DNA of 64,000 bases from Calonectria ilicicola (lineage: Eukaryota > Ascomycota > Sordariomycetes > Hypocreales > Nectriaceae), in the NCBI GenBank assembly GCA_020809705.1, contig CP085827.1:1488001-1552000 (forward strand), given 5' to 3'. The notes beneath the pieces are model-generated. The model made no database searches, was not told the origin of the DNA, and worked only from the letters and a program-made list of their open reading frames with translations. Shown piece after piece: positions 41,338 through 52,507 of the stretch. The translations under genes were made by a program, and so were the position numbers. Position 1 is the stretch's first letter, and each line of letters opens with the position of its first letter.

Positions 41338-43643
41338 ATGACCAGAGGCCAAGGTTTGCGACAGTACCGGGCGTGTGTCCGTTGCCGCTCACGCAAAACT
41401 CGCTGTGATCTGTGGGTCGCCTGCCCCATGTTTCTCACTCCCTTTCCCGTTCCCTTTCCCATTGAACTCAGATTGCTCGACGATGAATAATGAATCAATT
41501 CGTTTGCGCTGACTTTGCAAATTTCTTTTCCACAGGCAAAGCGTCGGCGAACCAGGGAAACCACCCTGCGCAAAGTGTGTGCGCGAAGGCGCCGAATGCG
41601 TCCTTGCTGGCTCGCGACGCGGCGGCGACTTCTCACAGTTTCGGCGGGGCAGACAGCAAAAGAAGCGGCAATATCATGACATTGGCTCGAGTTCGTCTTC
41701 AGCAGATCACGTATCTCCCCGACAGGCAAAGCCAGAGGAGCCTGTTCCCAATAGCCTGCAGAACCCGTACGATGCTCTGCTAATCCTTGCGCACACTGCT
41801 GGCCAATCCAATTCTAGCCCTTCCGTCGACCCTTCTGCCATCAATGATCACGATAATGACATTCCAGACACAACAGGGGCAGATATTCCCAATTCAATGG
41901 CTCCAGGTCGTTTGTCAGACTCAGGCTCTCCCGCCAGTGTGCGTGGGGCAACTAAACTAGATGACCCCAGAATCAGGGCATACCCCCTCATACAGAACGG
42001 CACACTCGAACCACCTCTTCTACTCCAGCTGCTAAGCGTGTAAGTAACATATAGCTAGCTACCCCATTTCACAAACAAGCTGTCTTATCAGATATCGTAG
42101 ATACGCAGACAACTACCACCCATTCTGCCCCATTGTCCCCGCCAGTGTGTTACGATCCGAGTATATACTCAACACCGTCCGGAATGAATCCTTTCTCCTC
42201 ACTTCAGTCCTTGTAGTCGCCTCCAAAGATAGGCCAGACCTTCAAGAGCTTCACAAGTCAATATGGAATTATATGCGACAGCTCATTCTCGACGTAGTAC
42301 TTGGTATGGCCAACATCCGAAATGTGGGCTGTGTCGAGGGCTTACTACTCTTGGGAGAGTGGACACTCCTCAATCAAGGACACGCCGATGATGGTGGCGA
42401 GGGCGCTGCATGGTCCATACTAGGACTGGCAGTTCGCTTAGCATACTTATTGCGACTCGAAGATAGTTCATTTAAAGGCACAGATGGCGAACTCGATGCC
42501 TCAATACAGCGAGAACGTTTGGCTTGGACCTGTAGGTTTTGCCCAATACCAAGTCAGATAATCTCAAAGCTAACCCGTTCAGTTACATATCTTTCTGACC
42601 GCCAAATATCTATCCGCATGGGCCAGGCCTTTTGGTGCCGTGGCCCAGCATTATCCGCCAGATTCACAGCAAATGACTTTCCTGCCCTCCAGCCACGACA
42701 CCCATATGACGAAGACTTCGCCTCGTTTATTCAGGCACAGGTCGAATTAACTACATTATTTGGAAATGCGCACGATATCCTTTTCGCGTCCCGGTCGCGA
42801 ACGGCCGAAATTATGATGAGGGGAGACTACACCAAATACGTGGATGATACAAGCCGAGCCATGCAAGCGTGGCAACATGCTTGGAGATCGCTGGCCGTAT
42901 CTCCTCACCTAAAAAGTTGTTTGACTTTAATGCGAGAGTATCTGCGCCTTTATGTCAATGCATTTGCATTTCAAGCTGTGCTGTATCGAGCTGCAAGACG
43001 AGGTAGCCCTGATCAAGATGATGGCTCTCGGGCAACAATTGTGTTTCCGGATTCAACAATGGCAAGTCCCGATGCAAGAAGCGTTTACGAGGCCATAAAT
43101 GCTGCGGAAACCTTGCTCAAAATTGCCGTTGAGGATCTAGACCCAGAAAAGCACCTCCGGTATCTACCAGCTCGGTTCTATCTGTAAGAATCCCTCGGCA
43201 GTGCACATGCATTTTAACTAACCGGTCCCAGATACGAGATCCATTCGTCAGTCTTTTTATACAAGGCCCATGCTTCTGGTGCGATATCTTCTGAATTGCA
43301 CATGCAAACAACTTCCTTGATGCAGCGATTCATCACAGCTCTAAAAACAGCAGCCGTGGATGACAGTCACATTGCGTCACGTTATGCTAAACTTCTCGAG
43401 AGGTTGTGGTTTCATAGACCAGAATCCGGATTAAATGGAAACGTGCAGTCAGAAAACAATATTGAAATGGCAAATCCGCCAATGTCCGATCCAATGGCTA
43501 TGATCGGATCGGATGTCGGTCGCTCTCAAGTCACAATATTTGACGAAATTGGGTTGCAGCCATTTGACTACACTGACACCATGGATGGGCTCTTTGCGAT
43601 CCCACCAATAAATCCCTTCCCATGGGATCAATCAGTCTTCTAA
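41338..43643 (+). CDS. Zn2Cys6 transcription factor
   Basis: Five exons (41338-41411, 41536-42039, 42092-42531, 42583-43183, 43232-43643) join in phase to 676 residues. The zinc cluster is split by the first, 124-base intron: CVRCRSRKTRCDL in exon 1 and SVGEPGKPPCAKCVREGAEC in exon 2. A basic, Gln-rich linker follows, then the middle-homology domain, with YRRYADNYHPFCPI and the later AWTFTYLSDRQISIRMGQAF block typical of it. The intron at 42532-42582 is 51 bases and stop-free, so a read-through model is possible; splicing fits the family better. Nuclear regulator, divergent from the dioxygenase gene. Confidence 0.88.
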
Positions 43644-43965
43644 ATATAAAATTCTGGAATAAATTTGAAGAGACATTTACCTTACATCTAGAGCCATTCA
43701 TCTAGTCTAACGCTTATAATTTACGCAGCGTCAGTCTTTTCCCTCAATCATGAATAAATTTGTTTCGCTGTAGATGGAACCTGCCTATACTCAATGTTAT
43801 GGCATGAGATTGTGGCTTGTGGTGTACATCTTTCATTTACATGGCTTAGAGCAAGTAGAAATCTTTAGAACTATCGCCAAGCCCTAATAAACGATAGCCC
43901 ATAGCCCACTTTTGACTATCTTTTGGCGATTTGTAGTTACTTTATAGCACCGAGATGCCTTCACA
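43644..43965. other. Convergent 3' intergenic region
   Basis: Holds the 3' ends of the regulator and the DUF1989 gene. Nothing else seen. Confidence 0.5.
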
Positions 43966-45033
43966 TCACCAATCACCGACTTGCTTAGTTAACCAGGTCA
44001 TGACCACGTCGCGCAGGGCAGCGGCTCGGTCGTTTGGATAGAGCTCCTGGTTCCAAACCGATTCTAGCTTGTTGACCTGTTCTGAGCTGAGTTCCAGAGT
44101 AATGGTGGTCTGGGTGATCGGCAGAAAGGGAAAATTGGGCACATAGTTATCGTCGCGCACAGGAGGCTCCGCCGGAAAGTCGTATGGATGATCAGCCGCC
44201 GCAGAAGCGTTTCCGCTTTCAAGTGCCTCTTTGGCGTGCATGACGTCGTCCGAAACGCCTGTGAGGACAACAGCCTTCAAGGGAGATAGGGAGTAATTAC
44301 TGGATTTGCCGAGGTCGTCACCGCAAACGTTCGGGATCGCGAGAATATCGCGCAGCGCGTAGAACTCAATGTAATCTTCCGGATGGGCAGGGTTACGCTC
44401 AATGCTGCGTCCGCCCTTGGCATCTATGTCGACGTACATGAAGAGATTCCAAGACTCGTGTAGGTTGTAGGGTGCTAGCCCGTACTCACGCTGAGCCTCA
44501 TGCTGTATCTGCTGGCAGTTTGTGTGCGTGCTTGTGCCGAAGTACTTTCGGTAGAGAAGAGCGCTACAGTAAGGAAAAAGCAAATCGGACCGACTAGTGC
44601 TTGCTCGCACGATTGCGAGGGGGCGCTCCCAGGGGGCTTTAGACCAGACAATGTCGCCCGCCTTGGGGCTGTTGCCAGCCTCCATGGAGCGGGTGCGCCC
44701 GACGTGCATGGCTTCGTTGCGGTCGTCGAGACTGAAGATGTTAAGGTCGCCACACTGTCCGCCCTCGACTTGCTCAATGCGTAGGACCTGTCCGGAACGG
44801 ACCTCGATGGCCTTGCCAGTGCCAGGCTGGATTAGGTATTCCGCGATGACTGGACGCTTCGTCGGTTTGGGCGGCGAAGATGGGCGCACCAGCGTTCTCT
44901 GTTCGCCAGCTTCGGCGTCCGCCAAAGCCCGTTGGACAAGCTCAGCGAGGGCATCCTGTCGCGACCCGGAAGTAAAGAATTGGGCAAGAACATCGACCTG
45001 CTGATCGTTCAAAACCAAATCAATGGAGACCAT
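43966..45033 (-). CDS. DUF1989 urea carboxylase-associated family protein
   Basis: Intronless, 355 residues. The core (residues ~65-270) has DUF1989 features: AIEVRSGQVLRIEQVEGGQC followed by GDLNIFSLDD, HVGRTRSMEAG, then CSALLYRKYFGTSTHTNC and NLHESWNLFMYVDID, the Cys/His/Glu set thought to bind metal. The N-terminal ~55 residues and a C-terminal segment (SSEQVNKLESVWNQELYPND) look like short repeats of each other around a helix, and may mediate assembly. In bacteria such proteins are encoded with urea carboxylase/guanidine carboxylase genes; the fungal role is unproven. Neighbouring nitrogen-metabolism genes support a place in catabolism of an amide or urea-like compound. Confidence 0.85.
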   Translation of the reverse strand: MVSIDLVLNDQQVDVLAQFFTSGSRQDALAELVQRALADAEAGEQRTLVRPSSPPKPTKRPVIAEYLIQPGTGKAIEVRSGQVLRIEQVEGGQCGDLNIFSLDDRNEAMHVGRTRSMEAGNSPKAGDIVWSKAPWERPLAIVRASTSRSDLLFPYCSALLYRKYFGTSTHTNCQQIQHEAQREYGLAPYNLHESWNLFMYVDIDAKGGRSIERNPAHPEDYIEFYALRDILAIPNVCGDDLGKSSNYSLSPLKAVVLTGVSDDVMHAKEALESGNASAAADHPYDFPAEPPVRDDNYVPNFPFLPITQTTITLELSSEQVNKLESVWNQELYPNDRAAALRDVVMTWLTKQVGDW

Positions 45034-45892
45034 GGTAAATCTGAGATCAGGGCCTTATGTATGTAATGCACAAAATGAAATAGTCAAATGTGACGACAGG
45101 ATTTGGGGGAAAGTGACATTGATATAGGCAGGACAAGATAATTTTTGAAGAAGCAGCCAGCCACTCAAATCCAAGTAAACAGTGGCACTTTTGTCAAAGC
45201 GACTCGAGTGGCATAACGCAAAGATATCTTCAGCTTGTCCAAATTTGAAAGTTTTGGCCCCCATCTTGGGGCTCTTACCACTTTTGAACAATCCCCAATG
45301 GGGTACATAAATTATCCAAAATGAGTTAGGTGTGTTTTCGCTAATTTGTCGGGGTGCAGGTTCCTGTATCAATCCCCAGTTTTGATAACGCGCTGGGCCA
45401 TGCGCTGCCAATCGAAACAATTTGACCAATTCGCTCTCAAATTTTAAGTTCAAGAATTGCTCCGTGCAACTTCTCGACCCTGGTTTATTCATCACCGTTT
45501 AGGATTATCTGGACCGCATCTCTAACCGGCATCGAATCTTTCCAGGAGAGGCCCATAGATGACTCCGTAGGCAAAGCTCGAGTCCTGGAAGAACCAGGTT
45601 TCCAGCCTGGCCACTTGGCATCGATATGTGAGAAACTCGCCAGTGGTGGGCAAGCAAGTCCCTACGGGCGGTGAGAAATGAGACCATCGACGAGCTTTTG
45701 AGTAGGAGACGGCACTGTCTAAAGAACATGCGACCGCAACAACAGGTAAAGGGTCGTTCTTTTGTATCTGTAGGGTAAGGATAACTTATAAGAGTATTAT
45801 ATATAATGTTAAATACAGTACCCTATTTAAAGTCTTTTGAATAGCTGGATGATCTAATTTAATACAAAGCACTAATAAATAGTCACCCACAA
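45034..45892. other. Intergenic region with an unidentified short minus-strand frame
   Basis: The region carries the DUF1989 promoter, with a GATAAT site near 45137. A minus-strand frame of ~66 codons (about 45526-45730) contains the peptide LETWFFQDSSFAYGVIYGPL, which looks coding-like but has no clear start or family. It may be a relic of another cluster member. A 146-codon frame at 45055-45495 shows no motif. Confidence 0.35.
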
Positions 45893-46721
45893 CTACTTCA
45901 AGCCTCTGCATAGATTGGCCTCCTCAACGGCTCTGCGCACACACGTGACGTTCTTCAACACGGTAGGCATATCCGAATGGATGCAGATGCTAAAAGGCTT
46001 GCCCTGAAAGCCAAAGTCGAATATCCCCCCATTGGAATCCTTGCACTTGTCATTTAGCATGGCTCTTGCTGCACGTTCATAACACATGTCTGGAGTAGCT
46101 ACTTGGGATTCAGATACGGGTAAGAGGGCCCCCTCGGGCGAGTAATCAGTATCCACGTAGATTTCTCCTTGGAAAGGAATGCCTAGCTCTGCACACATTG
46201 CCTCCTATGTAGGATTCTGGGATGCATAAACAAGTACATGGAATGTGGCGCAGGCCTCCAACACAGCTCTCATGATCTTTTGATCCCGCTGCATATAGAA
46301 GTGCAGCTCACCATGAGGCTTGATATGGCATAACTCGACACCCTCTGCATCCAACATAGCTTCCAATGCACCGACCTGGTAGAGGACCAAGGCGTAGATG
46401 TCCTTCGGGTCTACTTCGATCTTTCTTCGGCCGAAGCCGAACAAGTCTTGTTGTCCCGGGTGAGCGCCGGCCTTCACCCCGTACTTTTTGCAGAGACGAA
46501 CAGTCTTGAGCATGATGGATGGGTCCCCAACATGGAACCCACACGCAATGTTGGCCACATCAATAAAGGGCATCAATTCCTCGTCAGGCCCCTATCATAG
46601 TCAGTTGATTGTTCGAGCGCGGCAGCAAAGAAAAACAATGTGGACTCACCATCTTCCACTTGCCGAACCCCTCGCCCATGTCAGCGTTGATCTCATACCT
46701 GGTCGCGAGTCCCGAAGCCAT
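45893..46721 (-). pseudogene. LamB/YcsF family (5-oxoprolinase subunit A-like) gene interrupted by TAG
   Basis: Two exons (46650-46721 and 45893-46591, GTGAGT...ATAG intron) form a 256-residue reading frame apart from one stop. Family marks are strong: YEINADMGEGFGKWKM, ANIACGFHVGDPSIM, GVKAGAHPGQQDLFGFGRR, LCHIKPHGELHFYMQRD and, near the end, FSICIHSDMPTVLKNV. At 46205-46207 the frame has TAG, followed at once by EAMCAELGIPFQGEIYVDTD. A Gln codon (CAG) changed by C-to-T is the likely cause. The only possible intron that would remove the stop is 33 bases, too short to be credible. Bacterial PxpA of this family works in 5-oxoproline cleavage with PxpB and PxpC, none of which is seen here. The truncated product would lack the last ~100 residues. 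Confidence 0.75.
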
Positions 46722-47216
46722 GCCTGCTTGATGGAATTTCAAACTATTGAGGGTTCAGATCAGAGTTTCGGTGTTGGTGACTGGAGATGGTCGCTTTCGA
46801 TAAGCTCCTGGGCTACAAATACAGATGGGCATCTATTTAGCTTTACGCAAAGATGTCTCGCCACCAGGTACACCGGAGATGTCTATTGGGGTAGATTATC
46901 CTAAATATGCAACGTTCCGGGTGAGCTCGGTTGTATCCGAATCAGGGCACATTGATGGGGGTTAATTTGCCTCTGGCAGATTGCGTCGACGTTTGTAGAT
47001 GGGGTTTGGGGGCTATTGAGAACTGAAAAGCTGAGAGGTTGCGCTTTGATGGGTTTTTGGCCTTCCGGTCCCAATAAGCGATGGACAAGATAAAACTTAC
47101 CAGCTCAGGTGCTTGAATCGAAAGACCATCTTGTGCCTTTATCCGCCTCCAATACCAAGCATAAAAGCCTTTTCGCACATATATCACCGACAAACGTCGC
47201 CTACATAAGTACGACA
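46722..47216. promoter_or_regulatory. Divergent promoter with GATA sites
   Basis: Between the LamB/YcsF gene and the old-yellow-enzyme fragment. GATAAG at 46799-46804, GATAAT (as ATTATC) near 46895 and GATAAA at 47089-47094 fit the nitrogen regulator AreA/NIT2 (HGATAR). Consistent with nitrogen-controlled expression; inferred. Confidence 0.4.
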
Positions 47217-47423
47217 ATGGGCTCCCTTCCAACCGAAGATTATACCAGCTTTCGAAGCGTGGCAGTGGACGGCGTCCCATTCTTCACCCCCAAGCAGCCT
47301 ATGCCTGTTGGCACTACCATCCTGCAGGAGCGACAGACTGAGGAGGATGTCACCTCTGCGTTCCGTCCTATCAGGATCCGCGGGAAGATATTCCAAAATC
47401 GGATCTGGGTTGTGGTAGACTGA
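47217..47423 (+). pseudogene. Truncated N-terminal fragment of an NADH:flavin oxidoreductase (old yellow enzyme)
   Basis: ATG at 47217 opens 68 codons. The peptide FRPIRIRGKIFQNRIWV matches the start of the OYE barrel, where FQNRIWVAPM normally leads into the flavin-binding first strand. After NRIWV the frame reads VVD and stops; no continuation of the barrel (Met-Cys-Gln-Tyr-Ser region or later motifs) is visible in any frame before the permease gene ends at 47582. This is a 5' remnant of a gene that is usually ~400 residues. It retains a normal-looking leader with GATA sites, so it may still be transcribed. Confidence 0.65.
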
Positions 47424-47581
47424 GAGGGGCGCAAGTAACGAAGCGCCTTGTTGGCAAATTGAAACTTTAACAGTCGACTTGAAGATTTCGGATTCAAAGG
47501 ATCTACTTGGACGGCAACAGGATATTCTACACTGGTATGGTGGCTGAAAGACATTTTAAGCATTCTACATCGTTAAAAAGA

Positions 47582-49466
47582 CTAAGTTTCAGCTTCTTGT
47601 TCCTCTTTGCCAGAAGCGCCCCTCCCTGTAACACTGGTGTCAATGCTTCTTCCCTCGATGACGGGCTCGTCATGTGACTGGTAGTACTTCTTCCCGTATA
47701 TTTTCCAAGAAAGCATCAGGAAGATTAAAGCAACCCCGCTCAGTAACGAAGCCCAGTTCATGTTCTGCATACTGACTGGGCGTGATGGGGGCAGACTAAA
47801 TATAACACTCTCAAATGAAAGGAAACAAAGATTGAATGCCGCAAGTGCCAGACTTACTCGGCGAGGTAGACGAAAGTAACCCCCGCAACCGAGATGCTGA
47901 CCTTTCGTGAGAAGGTAACCGATGAAAATAGGCATGTAGCCTAGAACAAAGGACAAATTGCAGCAACCAAGAATGATAAGAAGGGCGGAAGTACTACCAA
48001 GGTAAAGGAGTCCTAAGACCGCATTGAAGCCAAAAATCAGATACAGGCAGTTCAATGGAACTTGCAGTTCTTTATCAATCTTGCTTGCCCAGGATGAGCC
48101 TGGAACTGCACACCATATTAGACTCTTTTTCTATCCCAGATCGTGGAACAAAGACTTACCGGCCCTTGTCATTGCAAAACCATGGATGAGGTTCGCAGAT
48201 GCAGTCACGTAAGAGACAAAACTCACCTCTGACAGAATTGCCATGAGTACTAATAAGGTTATGATAGCTGGCTGTGAGGAAACCGCATGTTGGAACACGG
48301 CGCCAATGGGCGAGGGATACGTGGAAGAGACGATAGCAGTCCAGTCGCTCACACCATATCCGACAGCCACATAAAAAGCAAACAGTCTGTGATGTTTGTC
48401 AGCGAAGAAGCATTGGTTTAAATAGAGAAGCAGTACGTAGTAATATTGCCGATGTGTTGAATAGCGAGGGCAATCGGAATGGAGCGTCGCGGGTTCTCAA
48501 CGTCACTCGCTGCGTTCAGAAGCCAGTGAGTCGGACCAATGCCGTATATTGGGCCACCAAGCCCAATAATCACAGCTATTCCCAGACTCCATCCGGTTTG
48601 GTTTTCCAAAATCACCCAGACAGTCCTGAAACGCCGTTAGTCCAGGCAAATCTTCTGATAGACCACGGGTGAAGTGTGCACATACTTGTTCGAAGCAGTA
48701 TGCTCGGGAAGCCCAACTAGCAGTCCGATAACCACGAAAAGAGTAACACAAAGCAATGTTGCTGGGCAAAGTTAGAATCCTGGTTACTTCTCAGGGTGGG
48801 CAACAATCTGCTGAGCCTTACCGCCTAAATTTATCACCAGATTGAATCCCCGTTTGTTACGGAGGCAACAAAAGCCAATGCCCAGGTTGACGCCTTGGTA
48901 TATCAAGCAAATCTGCCACCTCGTGGGGCTCCAGTCACCATTTAGAATGGTGCCTATGGTTGCGATGACCTGGCTTAAACCGACGAGTGCCGCTGCAGGT
49001 GCGAGAAATGAACCAAACGCATGTAACCCTCCCGTAGTGAAACCCTATGTAAACGTTAGTTTCGCGATGATTGAAACAAGGCAACAGGGTCATCAGTAGA
49101 AGGACGAGACTCACGAAGAGTCTTCCCCATCTTGGACCACCAAGCTGGTTAGCCAAGTAGGTGCATCCCGCACTTGAGGGATACGCCGAGGCAAATTCCG
49201 CCAGTGATGTGAGAAAAAGACCGAGACACAAGCCCATGGAAAGCGATCCATAGATCAACATAGAAATTCCGCAGGCATAGATACCTGTGCTCAACCCTTG
49301 AGCAGCAAAGGACCACACACTAAAACATCAGTCAGCCCGGATCATCGCCAGTGTGGTTCGGGTTCGTGCCACGGAAACAAGTATACCTTGAAAGAATGAT
49401 ACCAAAAGCGCCGAGGCTATACGGGCCAAATAAACTTGCTTTTAGTGGTGGATCAGCAACATCCAT
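47582..49466 (-). CDS. Amino-acid permease, APC superfamily (GABA/choline permease type)
   Basis: Seven exons from ATG 49466, all with GT-AG introns of 45-70 bases, give roughly 500 residues with about 12 hydrophobic segments. Characteristic pieces are MDVADPPLKASLFGPYSLGA at the start, SLAEFASAYPSSAGCTYLAN (the family's AExASxxPxxGG-like motif), IGLGGPIYGIGPTHWLLNAA and ENPRRSIPIALAI. This fits fungal permeases of the GABA/choline/amine subgroup at the plasma membrane. The gene is divergent from the amidase, sharing a 0.72 kb promoter with paired GATA sites, which suggests import of the compound the amidase then hydrolyses. Confidence 0.87.
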
Positions 49467-50187
49467 GTTTGTCGATTACTCTTGGAGCTGCGATTAGCAA
49501 TAGAGAGTAGAACCGTATGGACACCTGGGGATTTTCTTTCAATTTGTATATGTCGTGCCGAACGCTGAGCGGACGACTAGACTCAGGCTCCAACAACTAA
49601 CTACTCTAACATTACATGACATTACGCGTATCACTATTCGTGAAATAGAACTTGCAAAATGGCCAGTCGATAAGCGATAAAAGTTGGGGTATTAATTCAG
49701 ATTGCGGTCTAGCGTTATTTTGTAGAGATAGAGAACATGGGGTACTTATCCAGTTAGTGCTAGTGTTATGCAAGTCAAATGGCTCACACCGGCCGGCCGG
49801 GTTTGCGAATTAGTCCAGCAGACAAGTCACGCGACGTGAGTGCGGGGCGAAGATGCTTGACTGCAAATCAGCGTCCCTTATCTTGGGGTACAATTCCTAA
49901 TTAGCCTTAGCCTTTCACCCTGCACAGTGTGACGATGCACCCACAATATCAAAGTTGGATCCCCTGAGGTTAAAGATAAATCGCCGACCCTGCGCCTCTT
50001 TGCAACCGGATTGACTACAACGACTCGAGTTATCAACCCATCGTGCTGTCCCCTGTCTATGTTGATTATTAATTCCGTTCACCCGGTACGTGCACTATCT
50101 TATAACCCTCGTTATTGCAAGTAACTCATGTTTGCAGTAAATAGCGTACCTGTGAAAAAAAAGAAAAAAGAAAAGGGTCAGCTCAAG
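49467..50187. promoter_or_regulatory. Divergent permease/amidase promoter with paired GATA sites
   Basis: GATAAG at 49669-49674 and GATAA at 49676-49680 lie side by side, and AAAGATAAA near 49973 and CTTATC near 49879 add further sites. Two GATA elements within 30 bases are a preferred arrangement for AreA/NIT2. An ACCGGCCGGCC element at 49789-49799 contains inverted CGG half-sites that the regulator at 52508 might use. Confidence 0.5.
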
Positions 50188-51690
50188 ATGGATGTGCAAG
50201 AGTTGACTATCGCATCGGTTCATGAGGCTTACAAGAATGGAAGTTTGACTGCGGCTAAGCTAACTGCGGCATACCTTGAGCGAATCAGGGCTTTTGATCA
50301 GAACGGACCGCGAATCAACTCGATTCTGGTCCTCTCAGACTCGGCCATCGCCGAGGCAGAGACTTTAGATAAATTCTTTAGTGAGACAGGACAGTTCAAA
50401 GGCAAGCTGCATGGCGTGCCAATCTTGGTGAAAGACCAAGCCGATACCAAGGGTTTACGTACGCAATATGGTTCTGGGGCAACGAAAGCCAACATTCCCG
50501 AGAAAGATGCCACGGTCGTGCGTAAGCTGAAGGAATCTGGGGCTATTGTTCTCGGCAAAACGAACATGTCCGAGTGGGCAGCATGCTGGTTCAGCACGAA
50601 TGGCGCAAACGGTTACCAATTCACCCAGAATCCATACAAGGCCGGCCATGATGTCGGTGCCTCCTCCGGTGGTTCTGCTGCGGCCATCGCCTCCAACTTT
50701 GCCCTAACAGCGCTGGCTGAGGACACTGGTGGTTCGATTCGACTGCCGTCATCTTACTGTAACATTGTGGGCATCAGAGTCACTCCTGGCCTGGTTTCTC
50801 GAACGGGCTTTTGTCCTTTGATTAAGTCCCAGGATACGCCCGGGCCGATGGCACGAAATGTCACAGACTGCGCGCTGATGCTTGACGCCATAGTCGGCTT
50901 TGATCCCCTGGATGATGCTACAGGGCTTGCAGCGAACGCCGCCGCTCTTGGGATTCCCAGAGGTGGCAGCTATGCGTCTGGACTCCAAGAAGGAGGCAAG
51001 AAACTGGCAACCTCCAGAATCGGCGTTGTCCGCGAACTTTTCGGTCCGGATTCTGACCAACACTCCCAAGCTGTCAACAAAGTTATCAACGCAGCTATAT
51101 CCAAAATCCACAGCACCGGTACAGAATTTATTGACGTTACCATTGAGAATTTGGAAGACGACTTGACATACGGGCAGCTCTACTTCCAACAATCTCGCCA
51201 GGATATTAACAGTTTCCTTGCTACTAAGCCACATCTGCCCCAGGATATTGCAGAAATGGTGCCCAAGGTTGTTCCAGACGATAAGCCGTTTCACAACATC
51301 CTCTGTGGCTTAGCGCATGGTCCTAAGGACCCGAAGGAAGATCCTACCTATGTGGATCGGTTATTGAGGCGAGAAGGGCTCAGGAGGAAGGTTGCCTGCC
51401 TCGTCGCGGCTCATCAGCTAGATTCACTCGTTTTCCCCGATGTCAAGATCCCGCCACCTGCTATATCAGAGGCGGCCTCGGACAGATTCAAAAATAATGG
51501 ATATCCCACAAATACTCTACTGTCCAGTACCACCCGACTACCTGCGATCAGTGTTCCTGTTGGATTCACTGATGATGGACTTCCAGTAGGACTGGAGATT
51601 CTTGGTTTGGAACTCCAAGAGCAGAAGCTTCTAGAACTAGGGAGGGGAGTAGAAAGCCTACTCGAAGCGAGACGGAGGCCAAGATTCTAA
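50188..51690 (+). CDS. Amidase-signature family amidase
   Basis: Intronless, 500 residues from ATG 50188; the in-frame ATG at 50128 would add 20 Lys-rich residues and is less likely. The Ser-cisSer-Lys triad is present: Lys in LVKDQADTKG, the Gly-Ser-rich stretch GASSGGSAAAIA and the nucleophile in DTGGSIRLPS. The N-terminal ELTIASVHEAYKNGSLTAAK is the usual lead-in of fungal amidases. Length and order of motifs are normal, so it should be active. It would release ammonia from an amide; the substrate is unknown. Divergent from the permease and convergent with the regulator gene, it is the most intact catabolic enzyme of this cluster. Confidence 0.92.
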   Translation: MDVQELTIASVHEAYKNGSLTAAKLTAAYLERIRAFDQNGPRINSILVLSDSAIAEAETLDKFFSETGQFKGKLHGVPILVKDQADTKGLRTQYGSGATKANIPEKDATVVRKLKESGAIVLGKTNMSEWAACWFSTNGANGYQFTQNPYKAGHDVGASSGGSAAAIASNFALTALAEDTGGSIRLPSSYCNIVGIRVTPGLVSRTGFCPLIKSQDTPGPMARNVTDCALMLDAIVGFDPLDDATGLAANAAALGIPRGGSYASGLQEGGKKLATSRIGVVRELFGPDSDQHSQAVNKVINAAISKIHSTGTEFIDVTIENLEDDLTYGQLYFQQSRQDINSFLATKPHLPQDIAEMVPKVVPDDKPFHNILCGLAHGPKDPKEDPTYVDRLLRREGLRRKVACLVAAHQLDSLVFPDVKIPPPAISEAASDRFKNNGYPTNTLLSSTTRLPAISVPVGFTDDGLPVGLEILGLELQEQKLLELGRGVESLLEARRRPRF

Positions 51691-52507
51691 CGCATCGATG
51701 GTCGAATGAACAAGGCTTCTATGCATTGGACTCACGTAAATTTCACTGGTTGAAATGCTAGCCGCTTTATCCTTTAATCAACCAAAAGATATCTGTAATG
51801 CTACTTGCTCCTCCCGGTATCATAATATCATTGCAAAATCCTTCAAGTACCAAAATACCACGAGCCCCAATCTCTAAGTAGGGTAATTGACGGTCGGTGA
51901 GCCACCTTGGTGTCATTGCTCCCGCCGCTTACTCCGCAATGAAGGGATACAAAACCAAAGTCAATATCGCTTTCTCGAGCCCAAAGGCTCTATATATAAT
52001 AAGAGAAGAATCCATCGACCATAGTACGTTGTGCCGCAATCAAACTTTGTGAAACGACAATCCTGCATAGATCCAATGAGTTTCCAGCAGCTATTAAGCA
52101 CTTAAGGTTACTTGGATCATGGTGAAAGCATTACCCAGGTACTCAGACATTCCTCTGGCGTTGCTCAGGCGCGAGTCAAGTTAAAGCGGCATCAACTCTG
52201 GTTCTTGCACGACCAAGGAAAATATCAAAGTCTAGATTTGAATAGCGTATAAGTTATTCTGTCATAACCATAGTGACAAATAGGCATCTACAGTATCTCT
52301 CAATCATGTACTAGTAATGCAACATTTCTGGCACCCACAAATGCAATATTCTGCTATCATTTACAAGGTAATCAATCGCTTCTTCGGTACTATATACATT
52401 ATTAACTCAGATCTGGTTCTTCACTTGCAGAACCTTATATACAGGTTGAACTCGTTTCTCATCCACAAAATCATATTCTACAGTGCGTTTCCAACAACCA
52501 TGATCCT
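51691..52507. other. Convergent AT-rich intergenic region
   Basis: 0.8 kb between the amidase and regulator 3' ends. AT-rich, no supported gene. Confidence 0.5.

Noticed and set aside
45055..45495. 146-codon minus-strand ORF
   Set aside because: No recognisable family, composition not protein-like, sits in the DUF1989 promoter.
29104..46207. Programmed stop-codon readthrough or altered code as explanation of the three TAGs
   Set aside because: Contexts after the stops differ (CCC, GTG, GAG), none is a known leaky context, and TAG ends other genes normally.
50128..50187. Upstream in-frame ATG for the amidase
   Set aside because: It adds a Lys-rich leader without similarity to the family; ATG 50188 matches the usual N-terminus.
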